64,000 nucleotides of DNA from Bradyrhizobium xenonodulans (lineage in GTDB: Bacteria > Pseudomonadota > Alphaproteobacteria > Rhizobiales > Xanthobacteraceae): positions 7,284,501-7,348,500 of the forward strand of contig NZ_CP089391.1 of assembly GCF_027594865.1 (NCBI RefSeq). Reading direction: 5' to 3'. Numbering within the stretch: position 1 is the stretch's first letter; the number at the start of each line of letters is the position of its first letter. Positions 55,796 through 64,000 of this stretch are shown here, piece by piece. Position numbers and translations under genes: made by a program. The notes beneath the pieces are model-generated. The model was not told the DNA's origin, searched no databases, and worked only from the letters and a program-made list of their open reading frames with translations.

Positions 55796-56523
55796 TGAAA
55801 CATCTGCACGTTGGAGGATTGATAGCCCTGACCACCCGTCAGAAAGCGGCGAAGCTGCTCGCGACCTTGGTCCTGAGCAGCGGCGCGTCGCGCAGATTCG
55901 AGCGATTGAGCCCTGCCTTGCGCCGCCACGGAAGCGGTCAAGTCGGCGAGCTGCTGCGCCTGGAGTGCGAGGATCTGGTTCCCGGCTTGCGTGGCCTGCA
56001 GGGCCCCGCTTGCACCCTGGCTTGAGCTCACCAGTGCTGAGGTCTGAATGCGGTTTGTGTCGAGATTTCCGACAACGCCGGCTTGCACACGAAGCGCGTC
56101 CTGAAATCCCGCGACTGAGTCCTGCCAGCGCGATTGCGCACCTGCGATCAACGCTGAATCGGATTGGCTGGCGGTTGCCGGTCCGTAGCTGGTGGCGAAG
56201 GCCCGATCGATCTGCTGCACGTCATAGCCGATGCGCTGGGCCTGGCTGAGAAGCTGCTGGGTGCGTTGAATCGAGCTCTGAAGCTGCTGCAGCGAGGAAT
56301 ATGGCAAGCTTGCCAGGTTCTTCGCCTGGTTGATCAACATTTGCGCCTCGTTCTGCAACGAGGTGATCTGATTGTTGATCTGCTGCAGCTCTCGTGCCGC
56401 CGTCAGGACATTCTGGACGTAGTTGTTGGGATCAAAGACGATCCATTGCGCCCGGCTGGGCGCGGTTGCCAGAAGCGAGACAGCAACGATGCTGATCGCC
56501 AGACCGAGACGACGACGGCTCAT
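55792..56523 (-). CDS. trbJ: TrbJ, periplasmic conjugation protein (VirB5-like)
   Basis: A 243-aa exported protein with a signal peptide (MSRRRLGLAISIVAVSLLAT, PSRA-QW) at residues 1-26, then a helical body (IVFDPNNYVQNVLTAARELQ, QINNQITSLQNEAQMLINQA, RTQQLLSQAQRIGYDVQQID). The start at 56523 is chosen because it overlaps the trbE TGA (ATGA) and gives the signal peptide. The longer frame to 56595 lies inside trbE. Confidence 0.93.
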   Translation of the reverse strand: MSRRRLGLAISIVAVSLLATAPSRAQWIVFDPNNYVQNVLTAARELQQINNQITSLQNEAQMLINQAKNLASLPYSSLQQLQSSIQRTQQLLSQAQRIGYDVQQIDRAFATSYGPATASQSDSALIAGAQSRWQDSVAGFQDALRVQAGVVGNLDTNRIQTSALVSSSQGASGALQATQAGNQILALQAQQLADLTASVAAQGRAQSLESARRAAAQDQGREQLRRFLTGGQGYQSSNVQMFH

Positions 56524-58961
56524 TGCGACTTCTCCAGATTGCCAAGATTGGGAATGAGGTCCACGGCCCAACCGGCTCCGCGGTGCTGGAGCCAAGCAGG
56601 CACAAAGGCCTCGCGGCCGTGCTCTGTGACCAATCGGTCGATTGCGGCCTGGTCTGTCTTGGATGATGCAGCCGCAAAGGCGAGCGCGACTTCACCGAGC
56701 CCGAGCTCGAACATGCGGTTGCCGCGGCGGGATTGGCAGTAGTAGTCCCTTTTCGGCGTCGCGCGGCTCAAGAGCTCGATCTGGCGATCGTTGAGCCCAA
56801 AACGGCGATAGATCGCGGTGATCTGAGGCTCGATCGCCCGCTCGTTCGGAAGAAGCAATCGCGTCGGGCAACTCTCGATGATGGCAGGAGCGATGTCAGA
56901 TCCATCGATGTCCGACAAAGACTGTGTGGCGAAAACCACAGACGCATTCTTCTTGCGCAGCGTCTTCAACCATTCGCGGAGCTGGCCGGCAAAATCCGCG
57001 TCATCAAGCGCAAGCCAGCCTTCGTCGACGATCATGAGCGTCGGCCTGCCATCGAGGCGGTCGCCAATGCGGTGGAACAGATAGGCCAGCACCGCGGGCG
57101 CCGCATCCGTTCCAATCAGTCCTTCGGTCTCGAACGCCTGGACCGCCCCCTCGCCAATTCGTTCGAATTCTGCATCGAGCAGCCGCCCATAGGGCCCACC
57201 GAGGCAATAGGGTTGCAACGCGCGTTTCAGGGTCGTCGACTGGAGCAGAACGGACAGCCCTGTCAGGGTCCGCTCCGGGAGGCGCGCTGAGGCAAGGGAG
57301 GTCAGCGCGGACCATAAATGATCCTTCACCTCCGGCGTGATCTCGATCTTCTCGCGGGCAAGGATCGAGGCAACCCAGTCGGTAGCCCAGGCCCGTTCCG
57401 CCGTGTCGTCGATCCAGGCCAATGGCTGCAACGCGACCGGTTCGGACGCGTCTTGCGAAAGCGCGCCGCCAAGATCGTGCCAATCGCCGCCCATCGCGAG
57501 GGCTGCCGCCCGGATTGAGCCTCCAAAATCAAAGGCGAAAACCTGAGACCGGGGATAGCGGCGGAACTGGAGCGCCATCAGCGCCAGCAACACCGACTTG
57601 CCCGCACCGGTCGGGCCAACCACAAGCGTGTGTCCGACGTCGCCGACGTGAAGCGCGAAACGGAAGGGGGTTGACCCTTCCGTCTTGCCAAAGAACAGGG
57701 GCGGAGCGTTGAAATGATGATCACGCGCCTCTCCGGACCATACCGCCGACAGCGGAATCATGTGAGCAAGGTTGAGGGTCGAGAGGGGCGGCTGCCGGAT
57801 GTTGGCGTACACATGTCCAGGCAGGCTGCCGAGCCAAGCTTCGACGGCATTCACCGTCTCGATCATGCAGGTGAAGTCGCGCCCCTGAATGACCTTCTCG
57901 ACGTGTCGCAATCTCTCGTCGGCCGAGCGCGCATCCCGGCCCCAAACGGTTACGCTCGCCGTCACGAAGGCCTCTCCGATCTGGTCCGAACCAAGCTCCT
58001 GAAGCGCCGCGTCCGCATCCATCGCCTTGTTGTGAGCGTCGGTATCGAGAAGCGTGGAGGCCTCGTTGGTCATCACTTCCTTCAGGATCGCGGCGATTGA
58101 CTTCCGCTTGGCGAACCACTGCCGCCGGATTCTCGTCAGGAGCTTTGTCGCATCCGTTTTGTCGAGCATGATCGCCCGGGTCGACCAGCGGTACGGGAAA
58201 GCGAGACGATTGAGGTCATCGAGAATTCCGGGCGTGGTCGCTGTCGGAAATCCGACGACGGTCAGAACGCGCAGGTACGCTGTGCCCAACATCGGCTCGA
58301 GACCGCCGGTCAACGGCTGGTCAGCGAGCAGCGCGTCGAGATACATGGGGATCTCGGGCACACGAACCCGATGCCGTTTGGTCGAGATCGTCGAATGCAG
58401 GTAAGTCAGCGTCTCCTCGTCGTCGAGCCAGGCGCATTCAGGCATAAAGCCCTCGACAAGCTGCAGCACGCGGTCGGTTCGGTCGACAAAGCCGCTGAGC
58501 ACCTCGCGCGCGTCGGCACTTGGCGTGCGACTGCTGCCTTCATAAAGAAGCCGCTCCGCCCTGGCCGCATCCTCGGCCGGCGGCAGGTAAGCGAAAGTCA
58601 GATAATAGCTCGAGTCGTAATGGGCGCCCTCTTCCTCGAACTGCGCCCGGCGCTCGGCATCAACCAGCGCGGATGCGACGTCCGGAAAAGCGTTGGGCGG
58701 ATACGCTCCTGCGGAATGGCGCTGCGCCTCCACGAAGACGGCCCAGCCGGATCCCAGGCGGCGCAGAGCGTTGTTGAGACGACCGGCCACGGCCACGAGC
58801 TCGGCCGGAACGGCACTGTCGAGGTCTGGTCCGCGGAATCTGGCCGTTCGCTGGAATGAGCCGTCCTTGTTCAGGACGATGCCCGCGTCGACCAGGGCCA
58901 CCCAAGGCAGGAAATCGGCAAGCCGCGTGCTCGATCGGCGGTATTCCGCGAGATTCATCAT
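56520..58961 (-). CDS. trbE: TrbE, conjugation ATPase (VirB4-like)
   Basis: An 813-aa motor ATPase powering assembly of the mating channel. It starts MMNLAEYRRSSTRLADFLPW at 58961, a typical family start (58958 is equally possible); the open frame to 59117 overlaps trbD and is not family-like. An N-terminal CagE/VirB4 domain (~1-400) is followed by the nucleotide-binding domain. Walker A is LVVGPTGAGKSVLLALMALQ, Walker B LMIVDEGWLALDDADFAGQL, then VVFATQSLSDIDGSDIAPAI. It ends overlapping trbJ. Confidence 0.95.
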   Translation of the reverse strand: MMNLAEYRRSSTRLADFLPWVALVDAGIVLNKDGSFQRTARFRGPDLDSAVPAELVAVAGRLNNALRRLGSGWAVFVEAQRHSAGAYPPNAFPDVASALVDAERRAQFEEEGAHYDSSYYLTFAYLPPAEDAARAERLLYEGSSRTPSADAREVLSGFVDRTDRVLQLVEGFMPECAWLDDEETLTYLHSTISTKRHRVRVPEIPMYLDALLADQPLTGGLEPMLGTAYLRVLTVVGFPTATTPGILDDLNRLAFPYRWSTRAIMLDKTDATKLLTRIRRQWFAKRKSIAAILKEVMTNEASTLLDTDAHNKAMDADAALQELGSDQIGEAFVTASVTVWGRDARSADERLRHVEKVIQGRDFTCMIETVNAVEAWLGSLPGHVYANIRQPPLSTLNLAHMIPLSAVWSGEARDHHFNAPPLFFGKTEGSTPFRFALHVGDVGHTLVVGPTGAGKSVLLALMALQFRRYPRSQVFAFDFGGSIRAAALAMGGDWHDLGGALSQDASEPVALQPLAWIDDTAERAWATDWVASILAREKIEITPEVKDHLWSALTSLASARLPERTLTGLSVLLQSTTLKRALQPYCLGGPYGRLLDAEFERIGEGAVQAFETEGLIGTDAAPAVLAYLFHRIGDRLDGRPTLMIVDEGWLALDDADFAGQLREWLKTLRKKNASVVFATQSLSDIDGSDIAPAIIESCPTRLLLPNERAIEPQITAIYRRFGLNDRQIELLSRATPKRDYYCQSRRGNRMFELGLGEVALAFAAASSKTDQAAIDRLVTEHGREAFVPAWLQHRGAGWAVDLIPNLGNLEKSQ

Positions 58962-58971
58962 GGAAAGAGCT

Positions 58972-59238
58972 CTAGATGTTGAGATGGGCTGGGACGCGCA
59001 GGTGACGGCGCACCACTTCGACGAATGCGGGGTCTCGCTTGGCAGCCCATACAGCCGCCGCGTGCCCAATGGCCCAGAGCAGGAGACCGGCGATCCACAA
59101 GCGCAATCCCAGCCCAAGGGCTGCGGCGAGCGTCCCGTTAACGATGGCGACCGACCGGGGTGCTCCGCCCATCAGGATCGGCTCAGTCAGAGCCCGATGC
59201 ACCGGCGCGATAAATCCTGCGACGGGCTCGTCCATCAC
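58972..59238 (-). CDS. trbD: TrbD, small conjugation protein (VirB3-like)
   Basis: An 88-aa membrane protein with start MMDEPVAGFIAPVHRALTEP, ILMGGAPRSVAIVNGTLAAA, and two adjacent hydrophobic helices (residues ~32-66), then RDPAFVEVVRRHLRVPAHL. It overlaps trbC by 4 bp and precedes trbE by 10 bp. Confidence 0.93.
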   Translation of the reverse strand: MMDEPVAGFIAPVHRALTEPILMGGAPRSVAIVNGTLAAALGLGLRLWIAGLLLWAIGHAAAVWAAKRDPAFVEVVRRHLRVPAHLNI

Positions 59239-59576
59239 ACCACCACGCCGCCGCCGAACGAAAAGAACGACAGGAAGAAGCTCGAAGCTGCGAACGCGAT
59301 CGAAAGCCCGAACACGATCTGGATCAGCCTGCGAAAGCCGCCCGAGGAATCGCCAAAGGCAAGCGTCAGGCCCGTGACGACGATGATGATGACGGCGATG
59401 ATTTTGGCGACCGGTCCTTCAACCGACTGCAGGATCTGATTGAGCGGCTGCTCCCATGGCATGTTGGAGCCGGCGGCCCAGGCGGGCGGACTTATGAGCA
59501 GGACCGCACCCAGCGCGGCGAGGGAAACGCTCCAATGCGGAACTCGGTTTCGATTGCTCATGTTTCGATTGCTCAT
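59235..59576 (-). CDS. trbC: TrbC, pilin-like conjugation protein (VirB2-like)
   Basis: A 113-aa prepilin with a signal peptide (LAALGAVLLISPPAWA), then GSNMPWEQPLNQILQSVEGP, VAKIIAVIIIVVTGLTLAFG and a second helix at the end (FGLSIAFAASSFFLSFFSFG). The start region is duplicated: a 15-bp perfect tandem repeat gives [10 protein letters not shown] and two in-frame ATGs (59576 and 59561). The outer ATG overlaps the trbB stop. Confidence 0.93.
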   Translation of the reverse strand: MSNRNMSNRNRVPHWSVSLAALGAVLLISPPAWAAGSNMPWEQPLNQILQSVEGPVAKIIAVIIIVVTGLTLAFGDSSGGFRRLIQIVFGLSIAFAASSFFLSFFSFGGGVVV

Positions 59577-59577
59577 G
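59548..59577. repeat. 15-bp tandem duplication at the trbC start
   Basis: TTTCGATTGCTCATG is present twice without a gap. It duplicates the start codon and the first five residues of trbC while preserving the overlap with trbB. Confidence 0.95.
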
Positions 59578-60541
59578 TGAGGTCTCCTGCTGGTGAAAGG
59601 CTGTAATCCCCGGCCGCTCCGAGGCCGTTGACGCGCGCGAGTTCGGCAAGCCGGCGCTCGGCACCGCGCCCGGACAGGACCGCAACGACGTTGATGGTGT
59701 CGGCAATCAGGGCGCGCGGCACGGTCATCACGGCTTCCTGGATGAGCTGCTCCAGCCGGCGTAAAGCGCCGAGCGCAGTGCCCGCATGGATGGTGCCGAT
59801 ACCGCCGGGGTGACCGGTTCCCCAGGCCTTGAGCAGATCAAGCGCCTCAGTGCCCCGCACCTCGCCAATGGGAATGCGGTCTGGACGCAGTCGAAGTGAG
59901 GAGCGCACGAGATCCGAGAGCGAGACCACGCCATCCTTGGTGCGCAGCGCGACCAGATTCGGTGCTTTGCATTGCAACTCGCGGGTGTCCTCGATCAGCA
60001 CGACCCGGTCACTGGTCTTCGCGACCTCGGCAAGCAATGCGTTTGTGAGCGTGGTCTTGCCCGTTGATGTGCCGCCAGCGACCAGGATGTTTTTGCGCGA
60101 GGCGACGGCCTGGCGCAGTGCCATGGCGTGATCGGCCGTCATGATGCCCGCCTTGGCATAGTCGTCGAGCGTGAAGACGGCGACGGCGGGCTTGCGAATG
60201 GCGAACGCTGGTGCCGCGACGACAGGAGGCAATAGGCCTTCGAAGCGCTCTCCGGTCTCGGGTAATTCAGCAGAAATACGGGGCGCGGCGGCGTGGACCT
60301 CGGCCCCCACATGATGTGCCACCAGGCGAATGATGCGCTCGCCATCGGCGGCGGAGAGTTGTTCACCTGTATCAGTCAGTCCGCTGGAGAGCCGGTCGAT
60401 CCACAACCGGCCGTCAGGGTTCAGCATGACCTCGACGATCGCATCGTCTTCGAGGTAGCGCGCGATGGCGAGCCCCAGCGCGCTGCGGAGCATCCGCGCG
60501 CCACGCGAGATCGCCTCCGACTGAAGAGAATGGATTGCCAC
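59573..60541 (-). CDS. trbB: TrbB, conjugation ATPase (VirB11-like)
   Basis: A 322-aa hexameric traffic ATPase. It has an N-terminal domain ([40 protein letters not shown]), Walker [21 protein letters not shown], the Asp box [20 protein letters not shown], Walker [21 protein letters not shown] and the His box [20 protein letters not shown]. It is the first classic trb gene and is preceded by a 34-aa ORF and the RHH gene. Confidence 0.95.
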   Translation of the reverse strand: MAIHSLQSEAISRGARMLRSALGLAIARYLEDDAIVEVMLNPDGRLWIDRLSSGLTDTGEQLSAADGERIIRLVAHHVGAEVHAAAPRISAELPETGERFEGLLPPVVAAPAFAIRKPAVAVFTLDDYAKAGIMTADHAMALRQAVASRKNILVAGGTSTGKTTLTNALLAEVAKTSDRVVLIEDTRELQCKAPNLVALRTKDGVVSLSDLVRSSLRLRPDRIPIGEVRGTEALDLLKAWGTGHPGGIGTIHAGTALGALRRLEQLIQEAVMTVPRALIADTINVVAVLSGRGAERRLAELARVNGLGAAGDYSLSPAGDLT

Positions 60542-60593
60542 TGCCTGCCCCCCACCGATCGAGGGCTAAAGCAGCGCCCTCGGATGGGGATGA

Positions 60594-60698
60594 TTAGAAA
60601 AACCACCAACGACCTTCCTGCAACCAGGCGATCATCTCCGTCGTAGTCTGGCGTAGAAAGAGAAAGGCCGGAGCAACCAGCAAGGCCGGCGCAATCAT
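60594..60698 (-). CDS. 34-aa hydrophobic peptide between the RHH gene and trbB
   Basis: The ATG (60698) overlaps the TGA of the RHH gene (ATGA). The peptide is MIAPALLVAPAFLFLRQTTT, EMIAWLQEGRWWFF, ending with TAA. Residues 2-16 could enter a membrane, and the end is aromatic. The coupling overlap matches the style of this whole operon and argues for real translation. There is no family match I know. It leaves 52 bp before trbB. Confidence 0.5.
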   Translation of the reverse strand: MIAPALLVAPAFLFLRQTTTEMIAWLQEGRWWFF

Positions 60699-61123
60699 TT
60701 GGTGGAATCCTCGGGCGCTCCATGAACGACATCGTCCGGAATCTCCCGCAAGAAGCTTTGGCCCTTTTGCAGGCGGCGGCCCAATGTCTCGACGAAGCCT
60801 TCAAAGCGCTCACGTCCCTTGATCTGAGCGGCGGCCTGGGCTTCGTTCGGCAAGGGAGGCGTGATCGTCAGCCAAAACCGAACAAACAGGGCCAGGGTCT
60901 CGGCTGTCAGCCCGACATCCCGCTCAAGTCTCTGCACTTGCCGGGACAACCGGTCCAGCCGGCGGGCGAACGCCGCCTCTCTGCGATCGACTCCATCCGG
61001 TGACAGAAACGAGATGACGGCCGCCTCGACGATGGCCGATCGCGAGAGCTTTTTGCGATCGGCAAGGTCGGAAATCTGCTTCAGAAGCTCCGGGGGGAAA
61101 TACACGTTCATGCGGTTGCGCAT
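60695..61123 (-). CDS. Ribbon-helix-helix DNA-binding protein of the transfer operon
   Basis: A 142-aa protein starting MRNRMNVYFPPELLKQISDL with ADRKKLSRSAIVEAAVISFL, a CopG/MetJ-type ribbon-helix-helix (residues 1-45), followed by a helical tail (EAAFARRLDRLSRQVQRLER, DVGLTAETLALFVRFWLTIT). It is regularly found between traG and trbB in alphaproteobacterial integrative elements and may act at the relaxosome or as an operon repressor. It follows traG by 6 bp. Confidence 0.85.
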   Translation of the reverse strand: MRNRMNVYFPPELLKQISDLADRKKLSRSAIVEAAVISFLSPDGVDRREAAFARRLDRLSRQVQRLERDVGLTAETLALFVRFWLTITPPLPNEAQAAAQIKGRERFEGFVETLGRRLQKGQSFLREIPDDVVHGAPEDSTK

Positions 61124-61129
61124 GGGACC

Positions 61130-63112
61130 TCAGAGATCAATGCCATCGTTCGGGTCAAGCGCCGCCTGGCGGGCCACGCCCCGCATCTGCTGGCGAAGAA
61201 GCCGGGCTTGACGCACGGCCTCATCGTCGTCGTCCAGGACGGCAAACTCTTCTGTCGGCGTCACATCGGTTGTCTCTTTGACGATGGCGACGTGGTCAGG
61301 AAGTTCGGGTTCCCGGCGCAGACCGCTGTTGGCGGCATCGGTTTCGGAGTCTTCGGTCTGGACGGTTGCGCCATTCCGCGCGGGGAGCTTGAGGCTGGAC
61401 CAACTATCTTCCCGGGAAGACCGCCCCAGCCTGGCCGGCTCTGGCGGTGAGAGAATGCGCTCGGTAAGCCGTCTGTCTTCGTAGTAGCGCACCTTCCTGG
61501 CTCGGATCGGCGCCGTCCCGGCCACCATCACGATTTCGTCGGTGGGAGGAAGCTGCATCACCTCGCCGGGCGTGAGCAAGGCGCGTGCGGTCTCCTGCCG
61601 CGAGACCATCAGATGGCCAAGCCACGGGTTCAGCCGATGGCCGGCATAGTTCTTCATGGCTCGCATCTCGGTCGCAGTCCCAAGCGCGTCCGAAACGCGT
61701 CTTGCGGTCCGCTCGTCGTTTGTTGCGAAGCTCACGCGGACATGGCAATTGTCCAAAATCGCATTGTTGGGGCCGTAGGCCTTCTCGATCTGGTTCAACG
61801 ACTGTGCAATCAGGAAGGCCTTGATCCCGTATCCGGCCATGAACGCGAGCGCCGACTCGAAAAAATCGAGACGTCCCAGTGCCGGGAACTCGTCCAGCAT
61901 CATCAGGACGCGGTGGCGGCGGTTGTTGGCTTGCAGATCTTCGGTGATGCGACGGCCAATTTGATTGAGCACGAGACGTATGAGCGGCTTCGTCCGGGAG
62001 ATGTCGGACGGAGGCACGACAAGATAGAGCGTCGTCGGACGAGCTTCGGCAATCAGGTCCGCGATCCGCCAGTCACATCGGCTTGTCACCTGCGCCACCA
62101 CCGGATCCCGATAGAGTCCAAGGAACGACATCGCGGTCGAGAGCACGCCAGAGCGTTCGTTCTCAGACTTATTCAGCAGTTCTCGCGCGGTTGAGGCGAC
62201 AACGGGATGTGGACCCTGCTCACCAAGGTGCGAGCTTGTCATCATTGCCTTCAGCGTGACTTCGATTGGGCGCTTCGGGTCCGACAAAAAGGCCGCGACC
62301 CCGGCGAGCGTCTTGTCAAGTTCTGCATAGAGGACGTGCAGGATGGCACCGACAAGCAGCGAATGGCTGGTCTTCTCCCAGTGGTTCCGCTTGTCGAGCG
62401 ACCCTTCCGGATCGACCAGCACGTCCGCAACATTCTGGACGTCCCGAACCTCCCATTCGCCGCGGCGTACTTCGAGAAGTGGGTTGTAGGCAGACGATTT
62501 TGGATTGGTCGGATCGAACAGCAACACCCGGCCATGTCGGGACCGAAACCCGGCCGTGAGCTGCCAGTTCTCGCCCTTGATGTCGTGCACGATTGCCGAG
62601 TCTGGCCACGTGAGGAGGGAAGGAACAACAAGGCCAACGCCCTTGCCGGACCGGGTCGGCGCAAAGCAGAGCACATGCTCCGGTCCGTTGTGGCGGAGGT
62701 AATCCTCCGCCAGCCTGCCAAGCACGACCCCGTCCCCACCCAAAAGTCCGGCCGCCTGCACCTCCCGCGGATCGGCCCACCGCGCCGAGCCGTAGGTCTG
62801 GACATTCTTGGCCTCGCGCGCCCGCCAGACCGACATGCCGATCGCGACCGCGATCGAAACAAAGGTCCCCGAGGCCACGATGAATGCACCTTCGACAAAG
62901 ACCTGAGGGGCATAGGCGTCGTAGACGAACCACCACCAGAAGAAGACGGGCGGGTAGTAGATCTTGAAGCCCGACAACTCGAACCACGGCTGCCCAAGCT
63001 CCGGCTGATAGGCGAGGCGCCAGGCTGTCCACTCGGTCGCACCCCATATGGCGAGCAAGACGATCAGGCCGACGACAATCACCTGTCCCCATAGGATTTT
63101 GGTTCCGGTCAT
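61130..63112 (-). CDS. traG: TraG, conjugative coupling protein (VirD4-like)
   Basis: A 660-aa membrane ATPase that brings relaxosome DNA to the mating channel. The start at 63112 (MTGTKILWGQVIVVGLIVLL) gives the first membrane helix; more helices lie up to residue ~110 (IYYPPVFFWWWFVYDAYAP, FVEGAFIVASGTFVSIAVAI). Walker A is CFAPTRSGKGVGLVVPSLLT and Walker B RVLMMLDEFPALGRLDFFES. Further blocks are DNCHVRVSFATNDERTARRV and the hydrophilic acidic tail. The frame is intact. Confidence 0.95.
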   Translation of the reverse strand: MTGTKILWGQVIVVGLIVLLAIWGATEWTAWRLAYQPELGQPWFELSGFKIYYPPVFFWWWFVYDAYAPQVFVEGAFIVASGTFVSIAVAIGMSVWRAREAKNVQTYGSARWADPREVQAAGLLGGDGVVLGRLAEDYLRHNGPEHVLCFAPTRSGKGVGLVVPSLLTWPDSAIVHDIKGENWQLTAGFRSRHGRVLLFDPTNPKSSAYNPLLEVRRGEWEVRDVQNVADVLVDPEGSLDKRNHWEKTSHSLLVGAILHVLYAELDKTLAGVAAFLSDPKRPIEVTLKAMMTSSHLGEQGPHPVVASTARELLNKSENERSGVLSTAMSFLGLYRDPVVAQVTSRCDWRIADLIAEARPTTLYLVVPPSDISRTKPLIRLVLNQIGRRITEDLQANNRRHRVLMMLDEFPALGRLDFFESALAFMAGYGIKAFLIAQSLNQIEKAYGPNNAILDNCHVRVSFATNDERTARRVSDALGTATEMRAMKNYAGHRLNPWLGHLMVSRQETARALLTPGEVMQLPPTDEIVMVAGTAPIRARKVRYYEDRRLTERILSPPEPARLGRSSREDSWSSLKLPARNGATVQTEDSETDAANSGLRREPELPDHVAIVKETTDVTPTEEFAVLDDDDEAVRQARLLRQQMRGVARQAALDPNDGIDL

Positions 63113-63144
63113 CCCGAACACCTTTCGAGCAATTGACAAGATAG

Positions 63145-64000
63145 CTACAGGCTGAGGTCGCGCTTCCGGCCGAAGCTCCATTCGATCCCGCCGCCCTCCT
63201 TCGTGGTGCCGGCAACGTGCTGGCCCAACCTTTTCTCAAGCTCGCGCGACCAGGGCACCAGCTGAAATCCGAGCCCGTCGTCGATCATGGCGAAACGCCC
63301 CGAGGCGAGCGTCAACCGCTGACGATACGTGCCCGCTACGTGCTCGCCCGAGGCGCCCTTCACGTGAGGCAGGCCGGTCTGCGCCGAGATTCTTGCCGCC
63401 ACCTCGTCCAGCTCGCGTCGGCGCAACGTGTTCAGGAGATCACGCTGGAATGTGATGCGCTGGCCCTGCCGTCGCGCCAGACCTTCCCGAACCAGATGCT
63501 CTGTGCGAGCTTCGAGAGCGTCGCGCGTCTGGCGACCGAAGCCGCCCATGGCGAGCGGCATGGGGTTGGATTCAACCAGCCGGTGGTCGAGCCAGGTGGC
63601 GCCTTTCGCGGCGACCTGCTCGCCAAGATCGAGATCAGAACGGGCCGCAAGGACCAATGTCGGGCGCGGATCATCGGCCGGACCGAAGCGCCGGACCTCG
63701 ACCATACCGCCGACGGATGGCGCATGTTCGAAAGCTTCGATTCCTCGGAACCGGACGTGGTGCGCGCGCCCGTCTGTTCCGTCGATCAGGGCGTAGGCCT
63801 CGCCGGTGAGCTCGTCATGCAATCCATGATCGACCAGTCGTCCGATAATCTGGGAGCTTGGCTGTCCACCTTCGATGACGTAGTCGGACACGCCACGCGC
63901 TTCCCCACGCTCGCTGAAGGCGCGATGCATGGTCTTGATGATGTCGCCGCGCATGCCGAGGTCGCGGAGATTACGTTCAGCCTCGAGCCCGACCATCCAC
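63145..64000 (-). CDS. Relaxase, DUF3363/RlxS type (5' part beyond right edge)
   Basis: The C-terminal ~285 residues of a relaxase that nicks the transfer origin. The frame continues past the right edge. Features are the helical LRDLGMRGDIIKTMHRAFSE, HGLHDELTGEAYALIDGTDG, RAHHVRFRGIEAFEHAPSVG, TWLDHRLVESNP, FGRQTRDALEARTEHLVREG and the ending WSRELEKRLGQHVAGTTKEG ... FGRKRDLSL, the DUF3363 module that follows the catalytic domain in this family. The catalytic tyrosine and His motif would lie outside the window. It lies 32 bp upstream of traG on the same strand, with an origin of transfer expected nearby outside the window. Confidence 0.85.
   Translation of the reverse strand, partial: WMVGLEAERNLRDLGMRGDIIKTMHRAFSERGEARGVSDYVIEGGQPSSQIIGRLVDHGLHDELTGEAYALIDGTDGRAHHVRFRGIEAFEHAPSVGGMVEVRRFGPADDPRPTLVLAARSDLDLGEQVAAKGATWLDHRLVESNPMPLAMGGFGRQTRDALEARTEHLVREGLARRQGQRITFQRDLLNTLRRRELDEVAARISAQTGLPHVKGASGEHVAGTYRQRLTLASGRFAMIDDGLGFQLVPWSRELEKRLGQHVAGTTKEGGGIEWSFGRKRDLSL

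Noticed and set aside
1..64000. CRISPR arrays, rRNA genes or complete tRNA genes
   Set aside because: No regularly spaced repeats, rRNA sequence or complete tRNA was seen; only the tRNA-Arg 3' fragment at 45701-45748.

Overview
The window looks like part of a rhizobial symbiosis island, most likely from a Bradyrhizobium-type alphaproteobacterium. This rests on the nifDKE order with no adjacent nifH, NifA/sigma-54 promoters, nod boxes, a nodPQ pair, a symbiotic biotin/pantothenate cluster, and a quorum-sensing plus Trb conjugation module. The genus is inferred from gene content and recalled family sequences, not from a database search.

Layout. (1) 0-5.4 kb: nifE (cut by the left edge), nifK and nifD on the minus strand, behind a sigma-54 promoter with two perfect TGT-N10-ACA NifA sites, then an RTX-repeat protein on the plus strand. 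(2) 6.3-10.6 kb: a ferredoxin with its own NifA-type promoter, followed by sufB, sufC, sufD and sufS, all four broken. (3) 11.7-16.3 kb: a response regulator with Glu at the phosphorylation site, a PAS chemoreceptor, an unknown protein behind a nod box, and a second nod box. (4) 16.5-19.4 kb: intact nodP and nodQ for sulfate activation. (5) 19.4-29.4 kb: accessory DNA with a frameshifted lysE, paiB, a MocR regulator, a predicted sigma-54-driven small RNA, a polysaccharide deacetylase, frameshifted small genes and a frameshifted chemoreceptor. (6) 29.5-37.5 kb: panC, panB, bioA, bioD, bioF, panD and bioB on the minus strand, with the divergent regulator bioR and BioR-type operators; the bioD/bioA junction carries an old partial duplication. 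(7) 37.7-42.3 kb: small proteins, then a Dabb protein and pabB/pabA. (8) 42.3-45.8 kb: an island junction with an unusual pyrophosphatase-kinase-winged-helix fusion translationally coupled to a GHMP-kinase remnant, a truncated tyrosine integrase and a 48-bp tRNA-Arg 3' fragment. (9) 45.8-50.6 kb: alanine dehydrogenase, a LuxR/LuxI pair separated by an IS66 remnant, and a LysR regulator. (10) 50.6-64 kb: DUF2274-trbI-G-F-(unknown ORF)-L-K-J-E-D-C-B, a 34-aa peptide, a ribbon-helix-helix protein, the coupling protein traG and the 3' part of a relaxase, all on the minus strand.

Together the genes give nitrogenase, electron supply, activated sulfate for Nod-factor decoration, cofactor supply (biotin, pantothenate, probably p-aminobenzoate), and a mobile chassis whose transfer is probably quorum-regulated. 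Pseudogenes cluster at 6-10 kb, 20-29 kb and 43-46 kb, while nif, nod, bio/pan, pab and trb frames are clean. That contrast suggests real decay rather than uniform sequencing error.
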